The notes: a model not told the origin generated them from the sequence alone. Counted from the stretch's first letter, positions 25,572 to 35,032 are shown. The stretch is 64,000 bases of DNA from RH-AL1 sp965198485 (GCA_965198485.1 CBDAPQ010000005.1:2046001-2110000), one strand, 5' to 3'. A program made the numbers and translations.

Positions 25572-27332
25572 ATGGGCGGAGATTTCACGTCCGAACAGAA
25601 GCGCTATCTCGAAGGCTTCACGTCGGGTATTCAGGTCGGTCGCCTGAAGGCGGAAGGGTCGGGGACCGGCGGCAAGGCCGCGCCGAGCGGCCCAGACGCG
25701 CCGATGCTGTTGGCGATGGCGGCGCAGGAAGCCAAAGGCAAGAAGCTCACCGATATCGAGAAGGGCAAGCGCGAGAAGCACCCGCTCGACGATTATGAAA
25801 AGCTGAAGGAGCTGGCCGCCAACGACCAGTTTCCGAAGGGCGGCGACACGTTCCGCATCAAGTATTTCGGCCTGTTCTACGTTGCGCCGGCGCAGGACTC
25901 GTTCATGTGCCGCCTGCGCATTCACAACGGCATCCTGAGCTATTGGCAGCTGGCCGGTCTCGCCAAGCTCGCCGACGATTGCGCCGGGCACTACGCCCAC
26001 GTGACGACCCGGGCCAATTTCCAGCTGCGCGAGATCCCCGCGCGCCATGCGGTCGAGGTCGTGGAGCGCATCGTCGATCTCGGCCTCGCCTCCAAAGGGT
26101 CGGGTGGCGACAACATCCGCAACGTCACCGGCGACGCGACGGCCGGCATCGCGCCGGGCGAGCTGCTCGACACGCGGCCGCACGCGCGCGACTGGCACTT
26201 CCACATCCTGAACACGCGCGCGATGTACAATCTGCCGCGCAAGTTCAACGTCGCGTTCGATGGTGGCGGCCCGGTTCCGACGCTCGAGGACACCAACGAC
26301 ATCGGCTTCCAGGCGGTCGAGCTGAAGGGCGCGCCGGGCATCGCCGACGGCGTGTACTACCGGCTCATGCTCGGCGGGATCAGCGGTCACAAGGATCTTG
26401 CGCGCTACACCGGTGTCATCCTGCCGCCGCGCGATGCCACCAAGGTATCGGACGCCATCGTGCGCGTGCTGGTCGAGAGCGGCGACCGTTCCGACCGCAA
26501 TCGTGCGCGCATGAAATACGTGCTCGATGACTGGGGCTACGACAAGTACATCGAGGCGGTGGAACTGAAGCTCGGCGCGAAGCTGATGCGCGTTGAAGAG
26601 AAGTGGATGCTGCCGCGTCCGCAGCAGGATCGGCACGCGCACATCGGCGTGCACCAGCAGAAGCAGCCGGGGCTGAACTACATCGGCGTGGTTCTCCACG
26701 TGGGCAAGATGCTCACGGAACAGATGTACGCGATCGCCAACATCGCGCGCGACCTCGGCGATGGCGACATCCGGTTGACCGTCTGGCAGAACCTGCTCAT
26801 CTCCGGTATCCCCGACGCGAAGGTCGAGGAGGCGAAGGCCCGAATCGAGGCTGCCGGCCTGGAGTGGCGCGCGTCGTCGATCCGCGCCGGGCTCGTCGCC
26901 TGCACCGGCTCCCAGGGTTGCAAGTTCGCCAACGCTGCGACGAAGATGAACGCCGAGCAGGTCGCCGCCTGGTGCGAGCCCAGGGTGACGCTCGACACGC
27001 CGGTCAACATCCATCTCACCGGTTGCAAGAACAGCTGCGCCCAGCATTATATCGGCGACCTCGGACTTATCGGTGTGCGCGTACCGATCAACGAGGACGG
27101 CGACACGGTCGACGGCTACAACGTCTTCGTGGGAGGCGGCTTCTCCGACACTGCCTCCATCGGCCGCGAGCTGTTCAGCAACGTCAAGGCGACCGAGGCA
27201 CCACAAGTCGTCGAGCGCGTTCTCAAGGGTTATCTCGCCAACAGGACAGGTCCCGAACAGACCTTCCACGCTTTCGCCGCGTCGCATGAGATCGACGCGA
27301 TCAAGTCCTTCGCTGACAAGGTCGACGCATGA
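25572..27332 (+). CDS. nirA: Ferredoxin-type assimilatory nitrite reductase (sirohaem)
   Basis: NirA reduces nitrite to ammonium with six electrons in the cytoplasm. The 586-residue protein has two nitrite/sulfite reductase ferredoxin half-domains and, in the last third, the four Cys that bind the [4Fe-4S]-sirohaem centre: C-x5-C in ACTGSQGC and C-x3-C in TGCKNSC. An extra N-terminal region of about 60 residues (DFTSEQKRYLEGFTSG) is typical of the alphaproteobacterial type. The ATG at 25572 has GGACGAG upstream; two ATG codons lie further out. Its stop overlaps the next gene by 4 bp, and nasA is third, so the operon covers nitrate to ammonium. Confidence 0.92.
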   Translation: MGGDFTSEQKRYLEGFTSGIQVGRLKAEGSGTGGKAAPSGPDAPMLLAMAAQEAKGKKLTDIEKGKREKHPLDDYEKLKELAANDQFPKGGDTFRIKYFGLFYVAPAQDSFMCRLRIHNGILSYWQLAGLAKLADDCAGHYAHVTTRANFQLREIPARHAVEVVERIVDLGLASKGSGGDNIRNVTGDATAGIAPGELLDTRPHARDWHFHILNTRAMYNLPRKFNVAFDGGGPVPTLEDTNDIGFQAVELKGAPGIADGVYYRLMLGGISGHKDLARYTGVILPPRDATKVSDAIVRVLVESGDRSDRNRARMKYVLDDWGYDKYIEAVELKLGAKLMRVEEKWMLPRPQQDRHAHIGVHQQKQPGLNYIGVVLHVGKMLTEQMYAIANIARDLGDGDIRLTVWQNLLISGIPDAKVEEAKARIEAAGLEWRASSIRAGLVACTGSQGCKFANAATKMNAEQVAAWCEPRVTLDTPVNIHLTGCKNSCAQHYIGDLGLIGVRVPINEDGDTVDGYNVFVGGGFSDTASIGRELFSNVKATEAPQVVERVLKGYLANRTGPEQTFHAFAASHEIDAIKSFADKVDA

Positions 27333-28924
27333 GCTTCCAGGCTCCTACCCCCACCGTCGCTCCGTTCATCCCCGAAAACGCTCCTTTTTCGGAGGACCAG
27401 CGGGCCTGGCTGAACGGTTTCTTCGCAGGCTTCGTCGCGCCTCAGGCGGGCGATGCCCAGCCCATCAGCGCGGCCGATGCCGGCATGGAGGAAGACGACG
27501 ACGCCCCGTGGCATGATCCGGCGATGCCGCTGGGCGAGCGCATGGAGCTTGCCGCGGGCAAACCGATTCAGCGCCGGTTGATGGCGGCGATGGCGCAGCA
27601 GGATTGCGGTCAGTGCGGTTACGACTGCCACAACTATTCCAAGGCGATCGCCGATGGCAAAGAGCCGGCGTTGAACCTGTGCGTGCCCGGTGGCAAGGAG
27701 ACCGCGCGCAAGGTCAAGGAACTGGCCGCCGAGATCGGCAGCGCGCCGGCGGAGAAGTCCGGCGCGGCGACCGAGGCTCAGGTCTCGGCCGAAGTCGTCG
27801 ATACCACGCCTGGTTACTCCCGCGCCAATCCCGTCGAGGTGACCTTCGCGGGGCGTCGTCGCCTCAACAAGCAGGATTCGGCGAAGTCGACCTTCCACGT
27901 CGAAATCGACCTGCGCGAAGCGGGCATTGAATACGTCGTCGGCGATTCCTTCGGCCTGTTCCCGCGCAACAGCGCGGCGCTTGTCGAAGGCGTCATCGCA
28001 GCCATCGGCGCGCCGCGCGACTTTCCGATCGGTGACAAGACCATCGTCGAGGTGCTGACCAATGAGGTGTCGCTGGGTACGGCCCCCGACTCGCTCTTCG
28101 AACTCGTCTCCTACATCACCGGAGGCGAGCGCCGCGCCAAGGCCAAGGCCCTCGCCAAGGGCGAGGACCCCGATGGCGATGTCGCCACGCTCGACGTGCT
28201 CGGCGTCCTGGAGAAGTTCCCGAACGTGCGGCCGGATCCGGAGGCTTTCATCGAGGCGCTCGATCCGCTGCAGCCGCGGCTCTACTCGATCTCGTCGTCG
28301 CACAATGCCACCCCGGGCTGGGTGACTCTCACGGTCGACCATGTGCGTTACACCGTCAACGAGCGCGTGCGCCATGGCGTCGCTTCGACTTGGCTCGCCG
28401 AGGAACTGCCGATCGGGACCCGCATCAAGGCCTACGTGCAGAAGGCGCATAATTTCGAGCTGCCCAAATCGACCGAAGTGCCGATCATCATGGTCGGGCC
28501 GGGTACCGGTGTCGCCCCGTTCCGCGCGTTCCTGCATGATCGCAAGGCCGCCGACTCGAAGGGCGGTGCCTGGCTGTTCTACGGCCACCAGCGCCGCGCC
28601 GCCGACTATTTCTACCAAGAGGAGATGGAGAGCTTCCTGCAAGACGGGACGCTGTCGAAGATCTCGTTGGCGTGGTCGCGCGACGCCGATACGCCGAAGA
28701 CGTATGTTCAAGACAAGATGCGTGAGAACGCCAAGGAGCTTTGGACCTGGCTCGAGAAGGGGTCGCATTTCTACATCTGCGGCGACGCCAAGCGCATGGC
28801 GAGCGACGTCGACAAGGCGCTCGTCGAGATCGTCGCCAACGAGGGGAGGTTGGAGCCCGCCGAGGCCAAGGGCTTCGTCGCCGAGCTGAAGAAGACCGGA
28901 CGCTACCAAGCCGACGTGTATTAG
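27329..28924 (+). CDS. CysJ-like flavoreductase with N-terminal Fe-S domain
   Basis: This 531-residue protein is annotated in relatives as sulfite reductase subunit alpha, but by context it probably feeds NAD(P)H electrons to NirA. The N-terminus repeats the SEDQRAWLNGFFAGF motif seen in NirA. Residues about 92-117 hold C-x2-C-x3-C-x17-C (QDCGQCGYDCHNYSK ... LNLC), a [4Fe-4S] domain. The rest is a CysJ-type FAD-binding module (RLYSISSS) and NAD(P)-binding module (GPGTGVAPFRAFL ... YICGDAKRM). The flavodoxin (FMN) domain of classical CysJ is missing; the Fe-S domain takes its place. ATGA overlap with nirA. Confidence 0.88.
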   Translation: MSFQAPTPTVAPFIPENAPFSEDQRAWLNGFFAGFVAPQAGDAQPISAADAGMEEDDDAPWHDPAMPLGERMELAAGKPIQRRLMAAMAQQDCGQCGYDCHNYSKAIADGKEPALNLCVPGGKETARKVKELAAEIGSAPAEKSGAATEAQVSAEVVDTTPGYSRANPVEVTFAGRRRLNKQDSAKSTFHVEIDLREAGIEYVVGDSFGLFPRNSAALVEGVIAAIGAPRDFPIGDKTIVEVLTNEVSLGTAPDSLFELVSYITGGERRAKAKALAKGEDPDGDVATLDVLGVLEKFPNVRPDPEAFIEALDPLQPRLYSISSSHNATPGWVTLTVDHVRYTVNERVRHGVASTWLAEELPIGTRIKAYVQKAHNFELPKSTEVPIIMVGPGTGVAPFRAFLHDRKAADSKGGAWLFYGHQRRAADYFYQEEMESFLQDGTLSKISLAWSRDADTPKTYVQDKMRENAKELWTWLEKGSHFYICGDAKRMASDVDKALVEIVANEGRLEPAEAKGFVAELKKTGRYQADVY

Positions 28925-28937
28925 GCGGGGCGGCAGC

Positions 28938-31607
28938 ATGACGGACGCGGTCCGTACCACCTGCCCCTACTGCGGCGTTGGTTGCGGCGTACTGGCGACA
29001 CCTGACGGCAAAGGCGGAGCTGAGATCGCCGGCGACAAGATGCATCCGGCCAACTTCGGGCGCCTGTGCTCGAAAGGTTCGGCGCTCGGCGAGACGCTCG
29101 ATCCCGCGACGCGGCTGGCCCATCCCGAAGTGAACGGCCGGCGCGTTTCGTGGGACGAAGCGCTCGATCACGTCGCATCGGGTTACCGGCGCATCGTCGA
29201 CGCGCATGGCCCGTCGGCCGTGGCTTTCTATCTGTCGGGCCAGCTTCTGACCGAGGACTACTACGTTCCCAACAAGCTGATGAAGGGCTTCATCGGCTCG
29301 GCGAACGTCGACACCAACTCGCGCCTGTGCATGTCCTCTGCGGTGAGCGGCCACAAGCGGGCGTTCGGTTCCGACACGGTGCCTGGCTGCTATGAGGATC
29401 TCGACGAGGGCGACCTTTTCGTGCTCGTCGGCTCGAACGCCGCCTGGTGCCATCCCGTTCTGTTCCAGCGCATGATGAAGGCGCACGAGGAGCGCGGCGC
29501 GGCGCTCATCACCATCGACGTACGCCGTACCGCCACGGCCGAGGATGCCGAGCAGCACCTCGGCATCGCTCCGGGGCAGGACTCGACGCTGTTCTCCGGC
29601 CTGCTCGTGCATCTCGCCGACAACGGGCACCTCGATCACGCCTACATCGAAGCCCACACCGAGAATTTCGCGGCGACGCTCGCCTCGGCTCGCGCCATCG
29701 CTCCGAACGTGGCCGCCGTGGCGTTGCGCACGCGGCTCCCGGCGGAGGACGTCGCCCGCTTCTACCGTCGCTGGGCGGGTGCTGAGCGTGTGGTCACGCT
29801 CTACAGCCAGGGCGTCAATCAATCGGCGCAGGGTACCGACAAGGTCAACGCGATCCTGAACTGCCACCTCGCCACGGGGCGGATCGGCCGGCGCGGCGCC
29901 GGACCGTTCTCGCTGACCGGGCAGCCCAACGCGATGGGCGGACGAGAGGTCGGCGGCCTGGCCAACCAGCTCGCGGCGCACATGGGCTTTGCAGAGTCCG
30001 ACATCGATAAGGTGGGACGTTTCTGGAACGCGCCGAACATGGTGCGCCAACCGGGACTGATCATCACGGAGATGGTCAAGGCGATCGACGCCGGCACGAT
30101 CAAGGCGCTGTGGGTCATCGGCACCAACCCCGCCGTCAGCCTGCCGCAGACCGAGGATGTCAGGGCGGCGTTCCGCAAACTCGAGCTCTTCGTCGTCTCC
30201 GAGAACGTCAGCTCCAACGATACGCTGAACAGCGGCTCCCACGTTCGGCTTCCGGCTCAGGCCTGGGGTGAGAAAGACGGCACGGTCACGAACTCCGAGC
30301 GTCGCATCTCGCGGCAGCGCCGCTTCCTCGAGCCGGTCGGCGAAGCGAGGCCCGATTGGTGGGCAGTCGCGCAACTCGGCAAACGGCTGGGCTTCTCCGG
30401 CTTCGAGTTCCAGTCCCCTCGCGACGTGTTCGCCGAGCATGCCGCGCTGTCCGGCTTCGAGAATGCCGGAACCCGTGACTTCGACATCGGCAGCTTCGCC
30501 GCGATCGGGGAAACGCTCTACGAGAAGCTGGCGCCGGTGCAATGGCCGCAGCCTTCGGGCGGCGGCGGCGTGCCGCGCTTCTTCGCGGCGGGTGGGTTCT
30601 ACACGCCCTCGCGCAAGGCGCAGTTCGTGGCGCCGGCGCCCCCGCAGCTCGCGGAGCAGGTCTCGGCCTCGTTCCCGCTGCTGCTCAACACCGGCCGCAT
30701 CCGCGACCAGTGGCACACGATGACGCGCACCGGCCTGTCGACGCGCCTCGGCAGCCATCTGCCCGAGCCTTTCGTCTCGGTGCACCCTTACGATGCCACG
30801 CGCTTCGGCCTCGTCGATGGCGGCTTGGCGCGCCTCACCAATCATCACGGGTCGGGCACCTACCGCGTGATGTTCAGCAACGGCCAGGAGCGCGGCGCGG
30901 TGTTCGTGCCGATGCATTGGAGCGACGAGACGGCGAGCGACGCGCGCGCCGGTTCGATGGTCCACGCCATCGTCGACCCCTTCTCGGGCCAGCCCGATGC
31001 CAAGGCCACGCCGGTCGCCATCGCGCCGCTGGCGATGCGCAGCGCCGGATTCCTGCTGTCCCGAACCCGTCTGCACCTGCCGCGCACCAGCTATTGGGCT
31101 TGGACGGCCATCGCCGGAGGCTTCGCCGCGCGCGTCGATACCGACGGCGATGGCGCCGACCTTCTCGCCGTCGTGGCGGGGACAACGGGCGAGGCCGATG
31201 TGCTGCGCTACGTCGACGCCCGGCGCGGGATCTTGCGCACGGCGCTCATCGCCGCTGACCGCCTCGTCGGCGGCCTGTTTCTCGCCCCTGCCGCGAATCC
31301 GCCGAAATGGTCGATCCTCGCAGAGGCGTGGAACGCCGAGAGCATCGACAGGCAGATGCGTCGCGTGGTGCTGTCGGGCAAGCGGCTGGACGGGGCGGCC
31401 GACGAGGGCGCCAACGTCTGCGCCTGCTTCGGCGTCCCGGAAGGGCGAATCCTCGCCGCGATACGCGATGGGGCGACATCGGTCGAAGCGATCGGTGCCA
31501 AGCTCAGGGCCGGTACCAATTGCGGTTCGTGCAAGCCGGAACTGAAGCGCCTGATCACCGAGGCCGGCAGCCGCGAGATGACCCGCGCCAAGCAGGGCGC
31601 ATCATAG
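28938..31607 (+). CDS. nasA: Assimilatory nitrate reductase, molybdopterin catalytic subunit
   Basis: NasA reduces nitrate to nitrite in the cytoplasm. The 889 residues hold an N-terminal [4Fe-4S] motif (CPYCGVGC ... LCSKG), the bis-MGD molybdopterin domains, a molydopterin-dinucleotide-binding domain and, at the C-terminus, a BFD-like [2Fe-2S] module (NVCACFG ... NCGSCKPE). The last is typical of NasA forms that receive electrons from a flavoprotein. It starts 13 bp after the flavoreductase stop. No nitrate transporter genes are in the window. Confidence 0.93.
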   Translation: MTDAVRTTCPYCGVGCGVLATPDGKGGAEIAGDKMHPANFGRLCSKGSALGETLDPATRLAHPEVNGRRVSWDEALDHVASGYRRIVDAHGPSAVAFYLSGQLLTEDYYVPNKLMKGFIGSANVDTNSRLCMSSAVSGHKRAFGSDTVPGCYEDLDEGDLFVLVGSNAAWCHPVLFQRMMKAHEERGAALITIDVRRTATAEDAEQHLGIAPGQDSTLFSGLLVHLADNGHLDHAYIEAHTENFAATLASARAIAPNVAAVALRTRLPAEDVARFYRRWAGAERVVTLYSQGVNQSAQGTDKVNAILNCHLATGRIGRRGAGPFSLTGQPNAMGGREVGGLANQLAAHMGFAESDIDKVGRFWNAPNMVRQPGLIITEMVKAIDAGTIKALWVIGTNPAVSLPQTEDVRAAFRKLELFVVSENVSSNDTLNSGSHVRLPAQAWGEKDGTVTNSERRISRQRRFLEPVGEARPDWWAVAQLGKRLGFSGFEFQSPRDVFAEHAALSGFENAGTRDFDIGSFAAIGETLYEKLAPVQWPQPSGGGGVPRFFAAGGFYTPSRKAQFVAPAPPQLAEQVSASFPLLLNTGRIRDQWHTMTRTGLSTRLGSHLPEPFVSVHPYDATRFGLVDGGLARLTNHHGSGTYRVMFSNGQERGAVFVPMHWSDETASDARAGSMVHAIVDPFSGQPDAKATPVAIAPLAMRSAGFLLSRTRLHLPRTSYWAWTAIAGGFAARVDTDGDGADLLAVVAGTTGEADVLRYVDARRGILRTALIAADRLVGGLFLAPAANPPKWSILAEAWNAESIDRQMRRVVLSGKRLDGAADEGANVCACFGVPEGRILAAIRDGATSVEAIGAKLRAGTNCGSCKPELKRLITEAGSREMTRAKQGAS

Positions 31608-31822
31608 GGTCTCGCTGCTCGGAGCCCACGGGCCGTCCTGCGAGCGGGGGCCTTCCCTTCACATTCGCTTTGGACTAGGCAGGTTGCGTCGCCGATCGTG
31701 CGGCCGCGGTGAGCTTTGCCGGACAGACCCCCGCCGGCCGCTGGACTGATAACCGAATGTCCTCGGGTCGGCCGTCCCACGGGCGGTATCGACGAGGCCA
31801 AGCCGACGAGTGGGAGCCATTG

Positions 31823-32140
31823 GTGGACACCAACAGTGAGGCCGGCGGTACGAATGCGGCGGTCGACGTCAAGGCGCCGGTTGCGCACGACGAGCTGGTC
31901 GAGAAGATCATCGACACGATCGTCACCGAGGGCATGATCGATCGCGATCGGGTCACCCCCGATGCCACGATCGAGAGCCTCGACCTGAAGTCGATCGACA
32001 TCGTCATGATTCTCACCGCGATCGAGGACAAGTTCGACGTCTACATCCCGATGGACGGTCCGTTCCACGATGCCAAGAACGTCAGTCAGCTGATCGACGC
32101 GATCGCCAGCTACATCATAAAAGAAAAGCAGCAGGCCTGA
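31823..32140 (+). CDS. Acyl carrier protein
   Basis: This is a 105-residue carrier protein for acyl thioesters. The phosphopantetheine Ser57 is in LDLKSIDIVMIL, a variant of the DSL motif with Lys before the Ser. The helical pattern is standard, with an N-terminal extension of about 20 residues. The GTG at 31823 has GTGGGAG upstream; an open frame reaches 31709 without a site. Its TGA overlaps the next ATG (TGATG). As first gene of a five-gene acyl cluster it presumably carries the chain built by the following enzymes. Confidence 0.88.
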   Translation: MDTNSEAGGTNAAVDVKAPVAHDELVEKIIDTIVTEGMIDRDRVTPDATIESLDLKSIDIVMILTAIEDKFDVYIPMDGPFHDAKNVSQLIDAIASYIIKEKQQA

Positions 32141-33357
32141 TGGTCGACCGCAAGCGGGTGGTCGTGACCGGCTCCGGCGCGGTCTCGTCCGCCGGCGTCG
32201 GTGTCGACAAGTTGTGGGCTGCCGTTCGCGACGGTCGCGCCTGCATCTTCCCGCCCGTCTTCCCCTACGAATATCGCGGGCGCATCAAGATCGCCGCGCA
32301 GGTACAGGATTTCGATCCGACCCTCTACCTCGACCGCAACGTGCTGCCGTTCTGCGACCCCGTCAGCCAGCATCTGCTCGTGGCGGCGGACGAGGCGATG
32401 GCTCAGGCCGGCTACGATCGCAGCACCCGGCTGGGGCCACGCGCCGCCTGCATCGTAGGGACCGGCATAGGCGGCATGATCACGATCGAGGAGGGCATCC
32501 ACCTCTCGCTGATCAAAAAGGGGCGGCCCCATCCGCTCATGGTACCCAAGCTGATCCCGTCGGCGTGCCCGGCCAACCTCTCGATCCGCTACGGCCTGCA
32601 GGGCGTCAGCTTCGCCGTCGCCTCCGCCTGCTCCTCGTCGACGCAGGCGATCGGGATCGGCTTTCAGCTGATCCGCTCGGGCGCGGTCGACATCGCCGTC
32701 GTCGGCGGCACGGAGGATCACATCACCAACAACGCCATGCTCGCCTGGGAGGCGTTGCGGGTGATGACGCCGGATTTCTGCCGGCCGTTCTCCAAGGGTC
32801 GCAACGGCATGGTGCTCGGCGCAGGTGCCGGCGTCGTGGTGCTCGAATCCGAGGAGCATGCCCGCGCGAGGGGCGCGACGCCGCTGGCCGAGCTTGCCGG
32901 CTACGGCACCACGACCGATGCCAAGGACATGGTCGCCCCCGACGTCGCCGGCGCTTCGCGCGCGATGGTCATCGCTCTCGAGGACGCCGGCGCGACGACG
33001 GATGAAATCGACTACGTCAACGCCCACGGCACGGCGACGATCGTCAACGATACGGCCGAGTCGGCGGCGATGCATGCCGTGTTCGGCGAACGCGCGCCGC
33101 ACGTGCCGATCTCCTCGACCAAGCCGATCCACGGCCACGGCCTCGGGGCCGCCGGCGCGCTCGAACTCGTCGTCACGCTCAACGCGATGCGCGAGCAGAT
33201 CGCGCCGCCGACCATCAATTTCCTCGAGCCGGACGAGAGATGTCCGGTCGATTGCATCCCCAACGTCGCGCGGCCGTTGCGCATCCACACCGCCATGTCG
33301 AACTCCTTCGCCTTCGGCGGCGTCAACGCCGTGCTGGTGATCCGCGAGGCGGCATGA
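32140..33357 (+). CDS. Beta-ketoacyl-ACP synthase II-type (FabF-like) ketosynthase
   Basis: This 405-residue condensing enzyme extends acyl-ACP with malonyl-ACP. The catalytic triad is complete: Cys164 in ASACSSS, His296 in NAHGTAT and His333 in KPIHGHGLGAAG (with Lys328). The active-site Cys context and KPIHGH motif differ from housekeeping FabF (usually KSMTGH), so it is a paralogue for a special product. It overlaps the ACP gene by 1 bp and the next gene by 4 bp. Confidence 0.9.
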   Translation: MVDRKRVVVTGSGAVSSAGVGVDKLWAAVRDGRACIFPPVFPYEYRGRIKIAAQVQDFDPTLYLDRNVLPFCDPVSQHLLVAADEAMAQAGYDRSTRLGPRAACIVGTGIGGMITIEEGIHLSLIKKGRPHPLMVPKLIPSACPANLSIRYGLQGVSFAVASACSSSTQAIGIGFQLIRSGAVDIAVVGGTEDHITNNAMLAWEALRVMTPDFCRPFSKGRNGMVLGAGAGVVVLESEEHARARGATPLAELAGYGTTTDAKDMVAPDVAGASRAMVIALEDAGATTDEIDYVNAHGTATIVNDTAESAAMHAVFGERAPHVPISSTKPIHGHGLGAAGALELVVTLNAMREQIAPPTINFLEPDERCPVDCIPNVARPLRIHTAMSNSFAFGGVNAVLVIREAA

Positions 33358-33728
33358 CGCCGCTCGGCACCTTCCCGGTCGCGGCCACGCACGCCGAGGT
33401 CGCGGCGTTTCGCGCCGCCACTGGCCTGGAGCCGGGCGACGGTGTGCCCGCGGCGTTCCCCATCCGCTGGCTCGCCGCCCCGGAGCTACGCGATGCTTTG
33501 CTCGCGTTGGCGCCCAGGGACGATCTCGTGCCGGTTCACGAGTCGCAGCTCTTCGAGTATTTCGGTCCGCTGATCGCCAACGAACGCTATGCCATGGAGC
33601 TCGTTGTCCGCCGCGAGGCTTCGCCCGAGCGCCTCGTGCTTGCCGGCACGATCCGTGACGCGGCCGGCGCACCTCTCGTCCACGTCGAGACGATCCTGCG
33701 CCTGTTCTCCGCCTCGGCGGCGAAGTGA
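33354..33728 (+). CDS. Hotdog-fold dehydratase subunit, non-catalytic half (HadA/FAS1-DH-like)
   Basis: The 124-residue protein looks like a single hotdog domain (LFEYFGPLIANERYAMELVVRREASPERLVLAGTI ... LVHVETILRLF). It lacks the D-x4-H catalytic motif. The next gene encodes a second hotdog with that motif, so the pair may form an HadAB-like heterodimeric 3-hydroxyacyl-ACP dehydratase. The ATG overlaps the ketosynthase stop and the stop overlaps the next GTG, which supports stoichiometric synthesis. The assignment rests on pattern and context. Confidence 0.72.
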   Translation: MTPLGTFPVAATHAEVAAFRAATGLEPGDGVPAAFPIRWLAAPELRDALLALAPRDDLVPVHESQLFEYFGPLIANERYAMELVVRREASPERLVLAGTIRDAAGAPLVHVETILRLFSASAAK

Positions 33729-34135
33729 GCGCGGCGCCTCGGCGGGGCGAAGTCGTCCCTTCGCATCGCTTCGGCCCGTTCCCGGCAGCGGCGGTCTTGG
33801 CCTACGCCGCCGCCTCGCACGACAGCAATCCGCTGCACACGGACCCCGCGCTCGCCGCCAAGGCCGGCCTGCCGCGGCCGCCGATCCACGGCATGCTGAT
33901 CATGGGCTGCTTCGAGAGCTATCTCGCGCGCTGGCGGCCCGGCGCGACGATCCGCAAGCTCTCGGCCAAATTCATCCGCCCCGTGCTGGTCGATGAGAGC
34001 TTCGAGATCTCGGCCAAGGTCGTGCAAGCGACACCGGGGACCCCCGCTGTGCTGCGGCTCACGGTCAAACGCGAAGCGGCCGCGGGTGCCGAAGCCGATC
34101 TCGTCTGTCTCGGCGAGGCCTTCGTCGATCCATGA
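33725..34135 (+). CDS. MaoC-like hotdog dehydratase, catalytic half (HadB-like)
   Basis: This 136-residue (R)-specific hydratase/dehydratase has the MaoC signature: Asp33 and His38 in YAAASHDSNPLHTD, followed by GLPRPPIHGMLIMG. It would remove water from 3-hydroxyacyl-ACP, probably with the preceding hotdog protein. GTG start within a GTGA overlap; its TGA overlaps the SDR ATG by 4 bp. Confidence 0.85.
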   Translation: MSAAPRRGEVVPSHRFGPFPAAAVLAYAAASHDSNPLHTDPALAAKAGLPRPPIHGMLIMGCFESYLARWRPGATIRKLSAKFIRPVLVDESFEISAKVVQATPGTPAVLRLTVKREAAAGAEADLVCLGEAFVDP

Positions 34136-34923
34136 CGCGTTCGCATCGCTCGGTTCTGGTAACCGGCGCCTCCAGCGGCATCGGTCGCGGCATTGCGCTG
34201 GCCTATGCGGCGCCTGGCGTCCGGCTCGCCCTGGTTGGGCGCGACGCCGAGCGCCTGGAGGCCGCGGCCGCGGCCGCCCGCGCCAAGGGCGCTGCGGTCG
34301 AGATCGCATCGCTTGATGTCCGCGATCGCGTGGCCATGGCGACCTGGATCGCCGCCGCCGACTGTCGCCAGCCCTTCGACCTTGTCGTCGCCAACGCCGG
34401 CATCACCACGGGACTCGGCCCGGACGAGTTCGCCGAGGAGCCGGAGGCGGTGCGCGCCATCATTGCCACCAATCTCATGGGCGTCCTCAACACGGTTGAG
34501 CCATTGATCGAGCCGATGACGTCCCGCGGCACGGGGCAGCTCGCCATGGTCGGGTCCATCGCCGGGCTGCATGGGCTGCCCTATTCGCCGGCCTATTGCA
34601 TCACCAAGGCCGGGGTGCACGCCTACGCCGAGTCGATCAGGGCGCGCCTGGAGCGGCGTGGCGTCCTCGTCAGCCTCATCGTCGCCGGCTACGTTAAGAC
34701 CCCGCTCAACGATTCGATCACCGCGTTCAAGCCGGGAGAGCTCTCGGAGGCGGCGGCTGGTGCCCTCATCCGGCGCCGGCTGGAGCAGGGCAGGGCGACG
34801 ATCGCCTTCCCCTTCTTCCTCTACGCCGCCGCACTTCTCGGACGCTTGCTCCCGTCGCGATGGTACGACCAGATCATGCTGCGCTTCGTGGCGCATGTCC
34901 CGCACACCCGCGAAAGGGTGTGA
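34132..34923 (+). CDS. Short-chain dehydrogenase/reductase (ketoacyl reductase candidate)
   Basis: This 263-residue Rossmann enzyme has TGASSGIG (11-18), NAG (88-90) and the Ser142, Tyr155, Lys159 triad. In this cluster it most likely reduces 3-ketoacyl-ACP. The C-terminal region (about 225-245, IAFPFFLYAAALLGRLL) is hydrophobic, so it may sit at the membrane. It is the last gene of the ACP-KS-hotdog-hotdog-SDR run. No enoyl reductase is present, so the final saturation step must be supplied elsewhere or omitted. Confidence 0.85.
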   Translation: MTRSHRSVLVTGASSGIGRGIALAYAAPGVRLALVGRDAERLEAAAAAARAKGAAVEIASLDVRDRVAMATWIAAADCRQPFDLVVANAGITTGLGPDEFAEEPEAVRAIIATNLMGVLNTVEPLIEPMTSRGTGQLAMVGSIAGLHGLPYSPAYCITKAGVHAYAESIRARLERRGVLVSLIVAGYVKTPLNDSITAFKPGELSEAAAGALIRRRLEQGRATIAFPFFLYAAALLGRLLPSRWYDQIMLRFVAHVPHTRERV

Positions 34924-35032
34924 TCCTTTTCCGTCTCGAGCCTGCCTTGGCGCGAGGATCGCCCTGGCCAAAAATGCGCCCGCTTTGCCTCGCTAGATGC
35001 CGCATCGACGCCCACCTCCGGACCCGCAAGCG

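Noticed and set aside
25410..27287. Long minus-strand open frame opposite nirA
   Set aside because: It is antisense to an intact, well-conserved nirA and has no recognisable domain; long antisense frames are expected at this GC content.
27230..31076. Long minus-strand frames opposite the flavoreductase and nasA genes
   Set aside because: They are rich in Arg, Ala, Gly and Pro, lack motifs and mirror conserved genes.
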